Source: Planctomonas deserti (GTDB lineage: Bacteria > Actinomycetota > Actinomycetes > Actinomycetales > Microbacteriaceae). Taken from it: DNA of 64,000 nucleotides. Shown piece after piece: positions 52,490 through 60,525 of the stretch. How positions within the stretch are numbered: the first letter of the stretch is position 1; each line of letters starts with the position of its first letter. A model generated the notes under the pieces. It was not told the DNA's origin. It saw only the letters and a program-made list of their open reading frames with translations, and did not search any database. The stretch covers positions 248,001 to 312,000 of the forward strand of contig NZ_QANL01000001.1 in NCBI RefSeq assembly GCF_003067705.1, read 5' to 3'. Position numbers and translations under genes: made by a program.

Positions 52490-53866
52490 ATGGCGAGAGA
52501 ACTCCACTTCAACGGCTTCGAGATGAACACCCCGAGCCACATCAACCACGGCCTCTGGCGGCACCCCGGCAACAACCGGCACCGGTACACCGACCTGTCC
52601 TACTGGACCGAGACCGCGAAGCTGCTCGAGCGCGGCCTCTTCGACGCCCTGTTCCTCGCGGACGTCGTCGGCACCTACACGGTGTACCAGGGCAGCAGGG
52701 ATCCCGCCGTCGAGCGCGGCATCCAGACGCCGAACAACGATCCGTTCCTGCTCGTGCCCGCCATGGCGGCCGTCACCGAGAACCTGGGCTTCGCCGTGAC
52801 GTTCACGACCACCTACGAGCCGCCGTTCCCGAACGCCCGCCGGTTCAGCACGCTCGACCACCTCACCCGCGGTCGCGTCGCCTGGAACGTCGTCACGGGC
52901 TACCTGCCGGATGCCGCCAAGAACTTCGGCCTCAGCGAGCAGGTGCGCCACGACGACCGCTACGACGTCGCCGAGGAGTTCCTCGAGGTGTCGTACAAGC
53001 TGTGGGAGACGTCGTGGGAGCCCGACGCGGTGGAGCGAAACGCGGAGACCGGCCGCTACACCGACCCCTCGAAGGTGCACGAGATCGGGCACGAGGGCCG
53101 GTTCTTCCGGGTCAACGGCCCGCACCTCTCCGAGCCCTCCCCGCAGCGCACGCCCGTGATCTACCAGGCCGGCGCCTCGGACCGCGGCCGCGTCTTCGCC
53201 GCCCGGCACGCCGAGGCTATCTTCGTCGGCGCCCGCACCGTGGAGGCGGCCCGCGAGGTCGTGGAGGACGTGAAGCGTCTCGCGGTCGAGCTGGGCAGGC
53301 AGGCCGACGACATCCGCTTCCTCATCGGCCTCAACGTTGTCGTCGGACGCACCGAGGAGGAGGCGCGCGCCAAGCTCGAGGAGCTGCTGCCGTACCGCGA
53401 CGTCGTCGGTTACCTCGTGCACTTCGGCGGCGGCAGCGGCATCGACCTCGCCTCGGCCGGCGCCGAGGAGTACATCGAGTACAAGGCGCGCGACCACATC
53501 CAGTCGTCCGAGAAGGCGTTCGCCGACAAGCGCGTGCGCGACGTCGTCGACCACTACGAGAACCCGCTCGCCGACCCGTTCTTCGTCTGGGGCACGCCGG
53601 AGCAGGTTGCGGACCGCATCGAGGAGCTCGCCGACGGCATCGGGCTCGACGGCTTCAACCTCGTGCAGTACCTCTCCCCCGGCACGTTCGAGGACTTCAT
53701 CGAGCTCGTCGTTCCCGAGCTGCAGCGCCGCGGACGCTACCGCACGGAGTACCGTCCGGGCGAGACGCTGCGCGAGCGGCTGTTCGAGGGCCGCGGGCCC
53801 CTGCTGCCGGAGCGCCACCCCGCCGGCGCGCTGCGCGAGGCCGCGCGCTCCCAGCCGGTCGCCTGA
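52490..53866 (+). CDS. LLM-class flavin-dependent monooxygenase (NtaA/SnaA/DszA type)
   Basis: A 458-residue bacterial-luciferase-like monooxygenase using FMNH2 supplied by a separate reductase. Family stretches are LHFNGFEMNTPSHINHGLWRHPGNNRHRYTDLSYWTETAKLLERGLFDALFLADVVG, ARRFSTLDHLTRGRVAWNVVTGYLPDAAKNFG and PVIYQAGASDRGRVFAARHAEAIFVGA. Relatives oxidise nitrilotriacetate, dibenzothiophene sulfone, or thioethers. It is divergent from the Opp/Dpp-type operon, so it probably acts on the imported compound. No flavin reductase gene is seen alongside. ATG at 52490 is used; CAGACT 6 nt upstream is a weak leaderless -10. Confidence 0.9.
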   Translation: MARELHFNGFEMNTPSHINHGLWRHPGNNRHRYTDLSYWTETAKLLERGLFDALFLADVVGTYTVYQGSRDPAVERGIQTPNNDPFLLVPAMAAVTENLGFAVTFTTTYEPPFPNARRFSTLDHLTRGRVAWNVVTGYLPDAAKNFGLSEQVRHDDRYDVAEEFLEVSYKLWETSWEPDAVERNAETGRYTDPSKVHEIGHEGRFFRVNGPHLSEPSPQRTPVIYQAGASDRGRVFAARHAEAIFVGARTVEAAREVVEDVKRLAVELGRQADDIRFLIGLNVVVGRTEEEARAKLEELLPYRDVVGYLVHFGGGSGIDLASAGAEEYIEYKARDHIQSSEKAFADKRVRDVVDHYENPLADPFFVWGTPEQVADRIEELADGIGLDGFNLVQYLSPGTFEDFIELVVPELQRRGRYRTEYRPGETLRERLFEGRGPLLPERHPAGALREAARSQPVA

Positions 53867-53906
53867 GCAGGGCTGCGCGAGCCCCGCGCGCGCACCCGCG
53901 GACACG

Positions 53907-54007
53907 ACGCTGAGCCTGTCGAAGGCGCGCAGGACGCTGCAGACACGGTCCCTGAGCTTGTCGAAGGGACGTTGCCTTTCGTCCCTTCGACAGGCTCAGG
54001 GACCGTG
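53907..54007. repeat. Family A repeats forming a 28-bp hairpin
   Basis: CACGGTCCCTGAGCTTGTCG... (53944-53971) and its inverse (53980-54007) match at 27 of 28 positions around an 8-nt loop. A further partial core, GCTGAGCCTGTCGAAGGCG, lies at about 53909. The structure sits between convergent genes and should terminate transcription in both directions. Confidence 0.9.
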
Positions 54008-54020
54008 ACGAGACCGCATC

Positions 54021-54098
54021 GCAATTCAGCAGGAACAGAACGACACGCCGCCCGCGGGGCCTTCGCGGCGGCGTGTCGTTCCCGTTCTGCTGAGTTGC
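54021..54098. repeat. Family B palindrome, 31-bp arms
   Basis: Arms at 54021-54051 and 54068-54098 pair at 26 of 31 positions around a 16-nt loop. The outer part reads GCAATTCAGCAG and the inner part AACGACACGCCGC. It directly follows the family A hairpin. The same outer motif builds the array at 60 kb. Confidence 0.85.
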
Positions 54099-54162
54099 GT
54101 TCCTTGCGGGGTCGGGATCGCGCCCGAACCGTGAGCCCGATGCGCTCGAGGGAACCCGGGGA

Positions 54163-55971
54163 CTACACCAGCGAGTCGCGCCAGGCGGCGTGCAGCTGGG
54201 CGAACCGGCCCTCACCGCTGATCAGCTGCTCGGGCGCCCCGTCCTCCACGATGCGGCCCTTCTCCATCACGAGCACGCGGTCCGCGATCGCGACCGTCGA
54301 CAGGCGGTGCGCGATGATGATGGCCGTGCGGTCCGCGAGCAGGGTCTGCAGGCCCTCCTGCACGAGGCGCTCGCTCGGGATGTCGAGCGACGACGTCGCC
54401 TCGTCGAGGATGAGCACCGACGGGTTCGCGAGGAACGCCCGCGCGAACGAGATCAGCTGACGCTGACCCGCCGACACGCGCCCGCCGCGCTTGTTCACGT
54501 CGGTGTCGTAGCCCTGCGGCAGCGTGCGGATGAACTCGTCCGCGCCGACCGCCCGCGCCGCCGCCTCGATCTCCTGCAACGACGCGTCCGGCTTGCCGAT
54601 CGCGATGTTGTCCGCGACGGATCCGGAGAACAGGTACGCCTCCTGGGTCACCATGACGATCGCGCGGCGCAGGTCCTTCGGGTGCAGCTTGCGCAGGTCG
54701 ACGCCGTCGAGCGTGATCGAGCCCTTCGTGGGGTCGTAGAAGCGCGAGATCAGCTTGGCGAGCGTCGTCTTGCCCGCACCCGTGGAGCCGACGAGGGCGA
54801 TCGTCTGCCCGGCCGGGATGTCGAGCGAGAACTCCGGCAGCACGACCCGGCCCTCCTTGTAGGAGAACTCGGCCCGGTCGAAGCGCACGTGGCCGCGGGC
54901 CTTCCACAGGTCGATGGGCGCGGTCGGGTCCGGCACGCCCGGCTTCTCCTCGAGCACGCCCGAGATCTTCTCGAGCGCGGCGGACGCCGACTGGTAGCCG
55001 TTGTAGAACATCGCCATCTCCTGCGCGGGGCCGAAGAACTGGCGCGTGTACAGCAGCACGGCGAGCAGGGCGCCGATCGCGAGGTCGCCCTGCGCGATCC
55101 GCAGGCCGCCGATGAGCAGCACGACCGCAAGCGTCACGTTGCCGATGAGCACGAGCGCGGGGTCGTACGTGCCGAACAGCTGGATGACCTTCGCGTTGGC
55201 GTCGCGGTAATCCTCGACGAGCTCGGCGAAGTCCTCCTCGTTGCGCTTCTCCTTGCGGAACGCCTTCACGGCGCGGATGCCCGTCATGGACTCCACGAAG
55301 TGCACGATCAGCCGGGCGGACGCGACGCGGGTGCGGCGGAACATCTTCTGCGAGGCTAGGGCGAACCAGCGGGTGAGGAACGCGAGCGGGATGAGCGCGG
55401 CGAGAAGGATCAGGCCGCTCACCCAGTCGAGCGAGAACAGCGCGACGAAGGTGAACAGCATGAACAGCGAGCCCTGCACGAGCTGGGCGACGCCGCCCGC
55501 GAGGAGCTCGCGGATGGAGTCGAGGTCGCTCGTCTGCCGGGAGATGATCCGCCCCGACGTGTAGTTCTCGTGGAAGTCGAGGCTCAGCCGCTGCGTGTGC
55601 AGGAAGACGCGCTTGCGCAGGTCGATGAGGATCTCCTGCGCGATCTCCGCCGACAGCACCTGGAACCGTGCCACCAGGAACGCGCCGACGATGCCGACGA
55701 GCAGGTAGCCGATGATCACCGCGGCGAGCGGCACCCAGTCCTCGCGCTGGATGAGCGCGGGCAGCGCGCGGTCGATGCCGAGCGCGATGAGCGCTGGCCC
55801 GACCACGGAGGCCGCGGTCGCCACGAGGATCACGACGACCGTGAGGATGAACTTCTTCTTCAGCGGCTTGAGCGCGGATCCCAGCAGGCGCGTCGAGCGC
55901 TGCCGGATGGCGCGGCTCTCCGCGCGCGTGAAGTCGTCGCGCTCCTCGCCGGTCACACCGTGAACGCTCAT
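54163..55971 (-). CDS. ABC exporter half, ATPase/permease fusion (subunit with degenerate signature)
   Basis: A 602-residue half-transporter with an N-terminal six-helix export domain (about 35-330) and a C-terminal ATPase (about 360-600). Walker A is GSTGAGKTT, and Walker [13 protein letters not shown] has the catalytic glutamate. The ABC signature reads VSAGQRQ instead of LSGGQ. The switch histidine is in [10 protein letters not shown]. It overlaps the neighbouring half-transporter by 4 nt, so the two should form a heterodimer. The family includes multidrug and lipid exporters; the substrate is unknown. Confidence 0.93.
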   Translation of the reverse strand: MSVHGVTGEERDDFTRAESRAIRQRSTRLLGSALKPLKKKFILTVVVILVATAASVVGPALIALGIDRALPALIQREDWVPLAAVIIGYLLVGIVGAFLVARFQVLSAEIAQEILIDLRKRVFLHTQRLSLDFHENYTSGRIISRQTSDLDSIRELLAGGVAQLVQGSLFMLFTFVALFSLDWVSGLILLAALIPLAFLTRWFALASQKMFRRTRVASARLIVHFVESMTGIRAVKAFRKEKRNEEDFAELVEDYRDANAKVIQLFGTYDPALVLIGNVTLAVVLLIGGLRIAQGDLAIGALLAVLLYTRQFFGPAQEMAMFYNGYQSASAALEKISGVLEEKPGVPDPTAPIDLWKARGHVRFDRAEFSYKEGRVVLPEFSLDIPAGQTIALVGSTGAGKTTLAKLISRFYDPTKGSITLDGVDLRKLHPKDLRRAIVMVTQEAYLFSGSVADNIAIGKPDASLQEIEAAARAVGADEFIRTLPQGYDTDVNKRGGRVSAGQRQLISFARAFLANPSVLILDEATSSLDIPSERLVQEGLQTLLADRTAIIIAHRLSTVAIADRVLVMEKGRIVEDGAPEQLISGEGRFAQLHAAWRDSLV

Positions 55972-57800
55972 GCGCTCACCTCCTCGCGCAGATCGGAGTC
56001 CTGGTCGTCCTCGAGGCTCGAGATGACGAATCGGTAGTGCTCACTCGTCGCGAGCAGCTCGGAGTGCGTGCCGATCGCGGTGATCCGGCCGTTCTCCAGC
56101 AGGGCCACCCGGTCGGCGAGCATCACGGTCGACGGCCGGTGGGCCACGATGAGCGCGGTCGTCGACGCGAGCACGCGACGCAGCGCCGCCTCGACGAGCG
56201 CCTCCGTGTCGACGTCGAGGGCGGACAGCGGGTCGTCGAGCACGAGCACGTCGGGCTTCGCCGCGACCGCGCGGGCGAGCGCCAGCCGCTGACGCTGTCC
56301 GCCGGAGAGGCTGAGGCCCTCCTCGCCGACCTTCGTGTCGACCCCGTCGGGCAGGTCGTACACGAACGTCGCCTGGGCGATCTCCAGCGCCTCGGCGAGC
56401 GCCGCGTCGGCCTCGGGGCCGCCTTCGGCGAACTCCTGGCGGCCGAGCAGCACGTTGTCGCGGACCGACGAGGAGAACAGGGTTGCATCCTCGAACGCCA
56501 TGGCGATGTGGGTGCGCAGGTCCTCGCGGCTCAGCTCCCGCACGTCGACGCCGTCGAGCAGCACCGCGCCCCCCGTCACGTCGTACAGGCGCGTCGGCAG
56601 CGCGGTCAGGGTCGACTTGCCGGATCCGGTGAGGCCCACGAGCGCCATGGTCTCGCCCGGCTCCAGCGTGAGGTCGACGCCGTTCAGCAGGTCCGGCACG
56701 TGCGCGGGCGAGTCCTGGTAGCGGAAGTGCACGTCGTCGAACGTCAGCCGGCCGTGGGGCTCGGCGATCGTCTTCGGCTCCGCGGGGTCGGTGATCGTGT
56801 TCGTCTCGTCCATGACCTCGAAGTAGCGGTCGACCGCCGTGCGGGTGTCGAACGTCATCGAGAGCAGGAAGCCGATGGACTCGATCGGCCAGCGCAGCAC
56901 GGTCGCGGTCGCGAAGAAGCCGACGAGGTCGCCGACCGAGAGCTCGCCGTTGTAGGCGAGCAGCACGCCGGCGAGCAGCGCGAGCGCGAACGTGACGTCC
57001 GGCACGAGCAGCAGCCATAGCCAGATGCCGGCGATGGCGCGCGCCTTCTCGATCTCCGTGCCGCGCAGGTCCTCCGCCTGGCTCGAGAAGTTGCGCAGCA
57101 TGTGCTTGCCGCGGCCGAAGGCCTTGAGCACCCGGATGCCGTGCACGGACTCCTCGACGGCAGTCGCGAGGTCTCCGGCCTGGTCCTGGCTGCGGCGGGT
57201 GATGATCGAGTACTTCTTCTCGAACACGTAGCCGTAGATCCAGATGGGGATGGAGCAGATCAGGAAGCCGACGCCGAGGTACACGTTGATGCTGATCAGG
57301 AACCCGAAGCCGATGCCGATCGTGACGATGTTCACGATGAACAGCACGATGCCGAATGAGAGCCAGCGCCGGATCAGGTTCAGGTCGCTGACCATGCGGG
57401 ACAGCAGCTGCCCGCTCTGCCAGCGGTCGTGGAAGGCGACGGGCAGGTCCTGCAGCTTGCGGTAGAAGTCGTTGCGCAGGCGCGACTCCACCTGGGTGCC
57501 CGGGGTGAGCACGAACCAGCGACGCAGCGCGATCATGACGGCCTCGAGCACGCCGAGTCCGAGGATGAAGAGCACGGCCGGCACGACCTGGGCCGAGTCA
57601 CCGTCCTGCAGGGGTCCGTCGACGAGTCCGCGCAGCACCTGCGGGATGATGAGCGCGACGACGGCGCCGATGAGCGCTGCGATCATGCCCAGCACGATGC
57701 GCGGCATCGCGGGCCGGATGTAGGGGTAGAGCCGGGAGATCGTGGCGAGGGTCCCGCGGCGAGCGGTTGGGGGGTTGGTGGTCCGGTCGGACTCAGGCAA
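55968..57800 (-). CDS. ABC exporter half, ATPase/permease fusion (subunit lacking catalytic glutamate)
   Basis: A 610-residue half-transporter with an N-terminal six-helix domain (about 30-325) and a C-terminal ATPase (about 350-600). Walker A is GLTGSGKST and the signature [16 protein letters not shown] is canonical. Walker B is [12 protein letters not shown], with Asp in place of the catalytic Glu. The switch histidine is in [13 protein letters not shown] at 57800 is the start, with AGAGGA about 8 nt upstream; this weak start codon and the long leader suggest controlled expression. It is co-translated with the other half by the ATGA overlap at 55968. Confidence 0.93.
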   Translation of the reverse strand: MPESDRTTNPPTARRGTLATISRLYPYIRPAMPRIVLGMIAALIGAVVALIIPQVLRGLVDGPLQDGDSAQVVPAVLFILGLGVLEAVMIALRRWFVLTPGTQVESRLRNDFYRKLQDLPVAFHDRWQSGQLLSRMVSDLNLIRRWLSFGIVLFIVNIVTIGIGFGFLISINVYLGVGFLICSIPIWIYGYVFEKKYSIITRRSQDQAGDLATAVEESVHGIRVLKAFGRGKHMLRNFSSQAEDLRGTEIEKARAIAGIWLWLLLVPDVTFALALLAGVLLAYNGELSVGDLVGFFATATVLRWPIESIGFLLSMTFDTRTAVDRYFEVMDETNTITDPAEPKTIAEPHGRLTFDDVHFRYQDSPAHVPDLLNGVDLTLEPGETMALVGLTGSGKSTLTALPTRLYDVTGGAVLLDGVDVRELSREDLRTHIAMAFEDATLFSSSVRDNVLLGRQEFAEGGPEADAALAEALEIAQATFVYDLPDGVDTKVGEEGLSLSGGQRQRLALARAVAAKPDVLVLDDPLSALDVDTEALVEAALRRVLASTTALIVAHRPSTVMLADRVALLENGRITAIGTHSELLATSEHYRFVISSLEDDQDSDLREEVSA

Positions 57801-57949
57801 AACGAAATCCTCTTGAGTGGTAGCGACGATGCTGGAGGTGCGGCGGCGTCCCTGGGGGGAGGGCGTCGCGGGAGAAGGGGTCGGCGAGGTCGGCCGACGA
57901 GGTGGCGATGGAGGCGGCCCGACCGGCGGATGTGCCGGGGCCGTTCCTC

Positions 57950-58057
57950 CTAGCGGAGCCGGGCCGACTGGGGAGACGTCGGAAGGCCGAGGGGAAGGAG
58001 GGCCCCGATGACCGCCGTCAAGCCGGCGCGGTTCACCGTTGCGTTGCCTGTCGTCAT
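57950..58057 (-). CDS. Possible small upstream ORF (35 aa) in the exporter leader
   Basis: An ATG at 58057 is preceded by GAGGAGG, 5 nt away, the best ribosome binding site in the region. It opens a 35-residue frame beginning [18 protein letters not shown] and ending at TAG 57950-57952. The stop overlaps another AGGAGG. It lies 150 nt before the exporter start on the same strand. It could be a leader peptide for attenuation, a small protein, or chance. Confidence 0.45.
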   Translation of the reverse strand: MTTGNATVNRAGLTAVIGALLPLGLPTSPQSARLR

Positions 58058-58138
58058 GACGTCCTCCTCGGCTGCGTATGTCGAATCCGTAGGCCGATCC
58101 CCGCCACCGACTCCCCCGGCGGCCGCGACCAGCCTTTT

Positions 58139-58168
58139 ACCCTAACCCTCCCTGAGAAATTGCCGCAA
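58139..58168 (-). promoter_or_regulatory. Candidate promoter of the exporter leader
   Basis: On the minus strand TTGCGG (58163-58168) and TAGGGT (58139-58144) are 18 bp apart. The leader to the TTG start would be about 330 nt. The DNA from 58145 to 58270 is markedly AT-rich for this genome. From 58270 to 58382 it consists of GC-rich short repeats, including the hairpin CGGCACG / CGTGCCG (58283-58310), a possible terminator for the gene at 58383. Confidence 0.45.
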
Positions 58169-58382
58169 TGACATAAGCAAAAGAATCGCAGTTATTGACA
58201 GATCGAATACATCGATATCGCTTTGCGCACTGTATTTCCCGATGGACTATTCGGTTTTCGCTTCTCCACCGTCGCCGACGTTCGGCACGCTCGGCTTGAT
58301 CGCCGTGCCGCTCAGCCTCTTGGTCGGCTTTCCGGGTCGGGTCGGCTCGTCGGCCGGCTCTCCGGGTCGGCTCGGCGTGGCG

Positions 58383-59870
58383 TCAGCGGATGCGGACGGA
58401 CAGGCAGGTCACGCAGCCCTCGAGCTTCTCGAACTCCGACACGTCGACGGTGACCACGCGGTAGCCGAGGTCGGCCAGGCGGGCAGCGGTCGCCGGCGCG
58501 GACGCGGACATGAGCAGCGTGCCCTCGTCGAGCACCACCACCGCGGAGCCGTGCGGTTCCGGCACGGCGAGGAAGCGGTCGAACATCTCCGGCGCATCGA
58601 CGGTCTCGGGGTGTCCGATCACGGTGCCGTCGGGCAGCGCGGTGACCTGGGACTTGAGGTGCAGGGTCTTCGTCACCGGCACGGGGATGACTCGGTAACC
58701 GAGCGGCGACACGATGGCGCGCAGCTGGGCGATGCCCTCCGCGTTCGTACGGCCGCTGCGGCCGACGTAGACCTTGTCGCCGGCCTTGAGCACGTCGCCG
58801 CCGTCCAGGGTGCCGGGGAGCTCGATCCTCTCGACCGCGAAGCCGAGCTCGCGCACGGCCTCCTCGACGCCCTCGATCTCGCCGCGGCGCGACAGCGCAC
58901 CCGGGCTGGTGAGCACGGCGGTGTCGCCGAACAGCACGACCGCATCCTCGACGAACACCGAGTCGGCGAGGTCGGACGCCGCGGGCACCTCGCGCGTCTT
59001 CCAGCCGTTCTCCTCGAACGCGAGCACGTAGCGCTCCCACTGCTCGTCGGCGAGCTGCTGGTCGATGGGCTGGCGGTCGAGGTGGGTGAGCTGCCCCTCC
59101 GCGAGCGTGGTCGCGGGGATCCGCACGAGGGCGGTGCGGGGCCGCTCGTCCTCGGTGGACCGGGCTGCGAGCATGGCGTTCCAGACCCGGCGGCCCAGCG
59201 TCGGGGTGGCGACCGCGTAGGCGAGCACGAAGATCAGGTTGACGCCGACGAGGCTGGCACCCGCGAAGCTGAGGACGTCGGAGTTGAGCGGCTGCCCGCC
59301 GCTCGTCACGGTGAGGATGGTGCCGAGCACGGCGCCCACGAGGCCGGACACCAGGCCGACGATGAGGGCGTTGTGCCAGCGCCGGAATCCGCCCAGCGCG
59401 GCGAACGCGACGAGCAGCACGAACGCGAACACGCTCGACCAGAGGAAGTAGGCGCTGACCTGCGCGAGCACCTGGAAGGTGCTGCCGCCGCCCACGAAGT
59501 AGGCGAGCGCGTTGACGACGTGCGCCACGGCCGCGACCACGAGGGCGGAGAGCACGGACGCGGCGAGCGCGCGCCCGAAGGAGACGTCGGCGATGGACCG
59601 CGGCGCTGCGGTGGTGGGGGTGCCGGTGGTGCGGGTGCCGCCGGTGGTGCGGGTGGTGCGGGTGGTGCGGGTGCCGCGGGTGCCGCGGCGTCCGCGCGAC
59701 GGGGATGCCCCGCTGGAGCTCGAGCCCGTGCTGCGACCGGCGCCACCGCCCATCCCCGACGACCCCACGGCGCGGGACGCGGACACGGGTGCGGCCTCAC
59801 CGGGCTGGTTCGTCCCGCCTGCGTCGTTGCGGTCGCGGCTGTTCGGGTCGTTCGGGGGCGCTGAAGTCAC
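58383..59870 (-). CDS. Dimethylargininase (DDAH) fused to an N-terminal membrane domain
   Basis: A 495-residue protein. Residues 1-90 are a disordered tail with Thr-Arg-Thr repeats. About 98-220 hold four hydrophobic segments (for example ALAASVLSALVVAAVAHVVNALAYFVGGG and FLWSSVFAFVLLVAFAALGG). The DDAH/amidinotransferase-like domain (about 245-495) has LADSVFVEDAVVLFGDTAVLTSPGALSRRGE, ELPGTLDGGDVLKAGDKVYVG, the catalytic histidine in TKTLHLKSQVTALPDGT, and the catalytic cysteine C489 in GCVTCLSVRIR. Such enzymes hydrolyse methylated arginines to citrulline and methylamines. The start is taken as GTG at 59870, 8 nt after TAGGGT; TTG at 59876 is the alternative. Free-standing DDAH is about 270 residues, so the fusion nearly doubles it. 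Confidence 0.86.
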   Translation of the reverse strand: MTSAPPNDPNSRDRNDAGGTNQPGEAAPVSASRAVGSSGMGGGAGRSTGSSSSGASPSRGRRGTRGTRTTRTTRTTGGTRTTGTPTTAAPRSIADVSFGRALAASVLSALVVAAVAHVVNALAYFVGGGSTFQVLAQVSAYFLWSSVFAFVLLVAFAALGGFRRWHNALIVGLVSGLVGAVLGTILTVTSGGQPLNSDVLSFAGASLVGVNLIFVLAYAVATPTLGRRVWNAMLAARSTEDERPRTALVRIPATTLAEGQLTHLDRQPIDQQLADEQWERYVLAFEENGWKTREVPAASDLADSVFVEDAVVLFGDTAVLTSPGALSRRGEIEGVEEAVRELGFAVERIELPGTLDGGDVLKAGDKVYVGRSGRTNAEGIAQLRAIVSPLGYRVIPVPVTKTLHLKSQVTALPDGTVIGHPETVDAPEMFDRFLAVPEPHGSAVVVLDEGTLLMSASAPATAARLADLGYRVVTVDVSEFEKLEGCVTCLSVRIR

Positions 59871-59961
59871 GAGCAACGACCCTACAGGCCCACCTTATGA
59901 GCAGTCCGAGAGCGCCGTCCCCGGACCCGCGGCCGCGCGGGCGCGGACGCGCGGGCGCGAC

Positions 59962-60192
59962 GCAACCCGCAGATCGGGATGAGCACCGACGCAGATCAGC
60001 AAATCTCGCCCCGGAGCAACGCAACTCAGCAAATCACGCCCCGGACCAACGCAACCCAGCAGATTCGGGCCCACATCTCGCGCAACTCAGCAGATCCGCC
60101 CCGCCGAACGACGTTATTCAGCAGATCTCACTCGACACGCCGTCTGGAAGCAACGACACGCCGACCGCCCGCTCACATCTGCTGAATTGCGT
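59962..60192. repeat. Six ~30-bp tandem units of GCAACTCAGCAGAT type plus an inverse copy (family B)
   Basis: Units begin at 59962, 59991, 60021, 60051, 60082 and 60113. The consensus is GCAACTCAGCAGAT followed by CGCCCCGG in the best copies. An inverse copy ATCTGCTGAATTGCG closes the array at 60177-60191; its first 11 bases are the exact inverse of 60116-60126. CGACACGCC occurs twice between them. No coding frame in this gap looks like a gene. Confidence 0.85.
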
Positions 60193-60299
60193 CGAGTGGC
60201 GGGGTGCGCAGGGTCGCGCAGGGCCGGCGACACGGGAATCCGGAGAGACGTGGGGCGGCGGCGCAGGATCGGGACGGGACTTCGGCTACCCAGCACCGA

Positions 60300-60436
60300 A
60301 CACAGGCTCGACGGATCCCAACACAGGCTCACCATTCCCCACACAGGCTCCACGGGCGTTCGCGAGGGTTCAATGCACGGAACTACGCGGGTGCGGCTTA
60401 GAGGGAGCCTGCGTTCGGGAACGGGGAGCCTGCGTT
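60300..60436. repeat. Iteron-like 21-bp array, three direct and two inverted copies
   Basis: ACACAGGCTC occurs at 60300, 60321 and 60341. Its near inverse GAGCCTGCGTT occurs at 60405 and 60426. Spacings are 21, 20 and 21 bp, about two helical turns. The remaining 90 bp up to purH is AC-rich with repeated GCACCnACAC words, and no gene is visible. Confidence 0.8.
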
Positions 60437-60525
60437 GAGCACGCGCACCGACAAACCGAGCACCCACACGCACCTACACCGCACGCACCTCACACTCCTA
60501 CCCGCACACCGCGGGCACGCGCGGA

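Noticed and set aside
59962-60192. Possible CRISPR array from the ~30-bp periodicity
   Set aside because: The repeating units are contiguous and diverged, there are no unique spacers of uniform length, and no cas genes are nearby.
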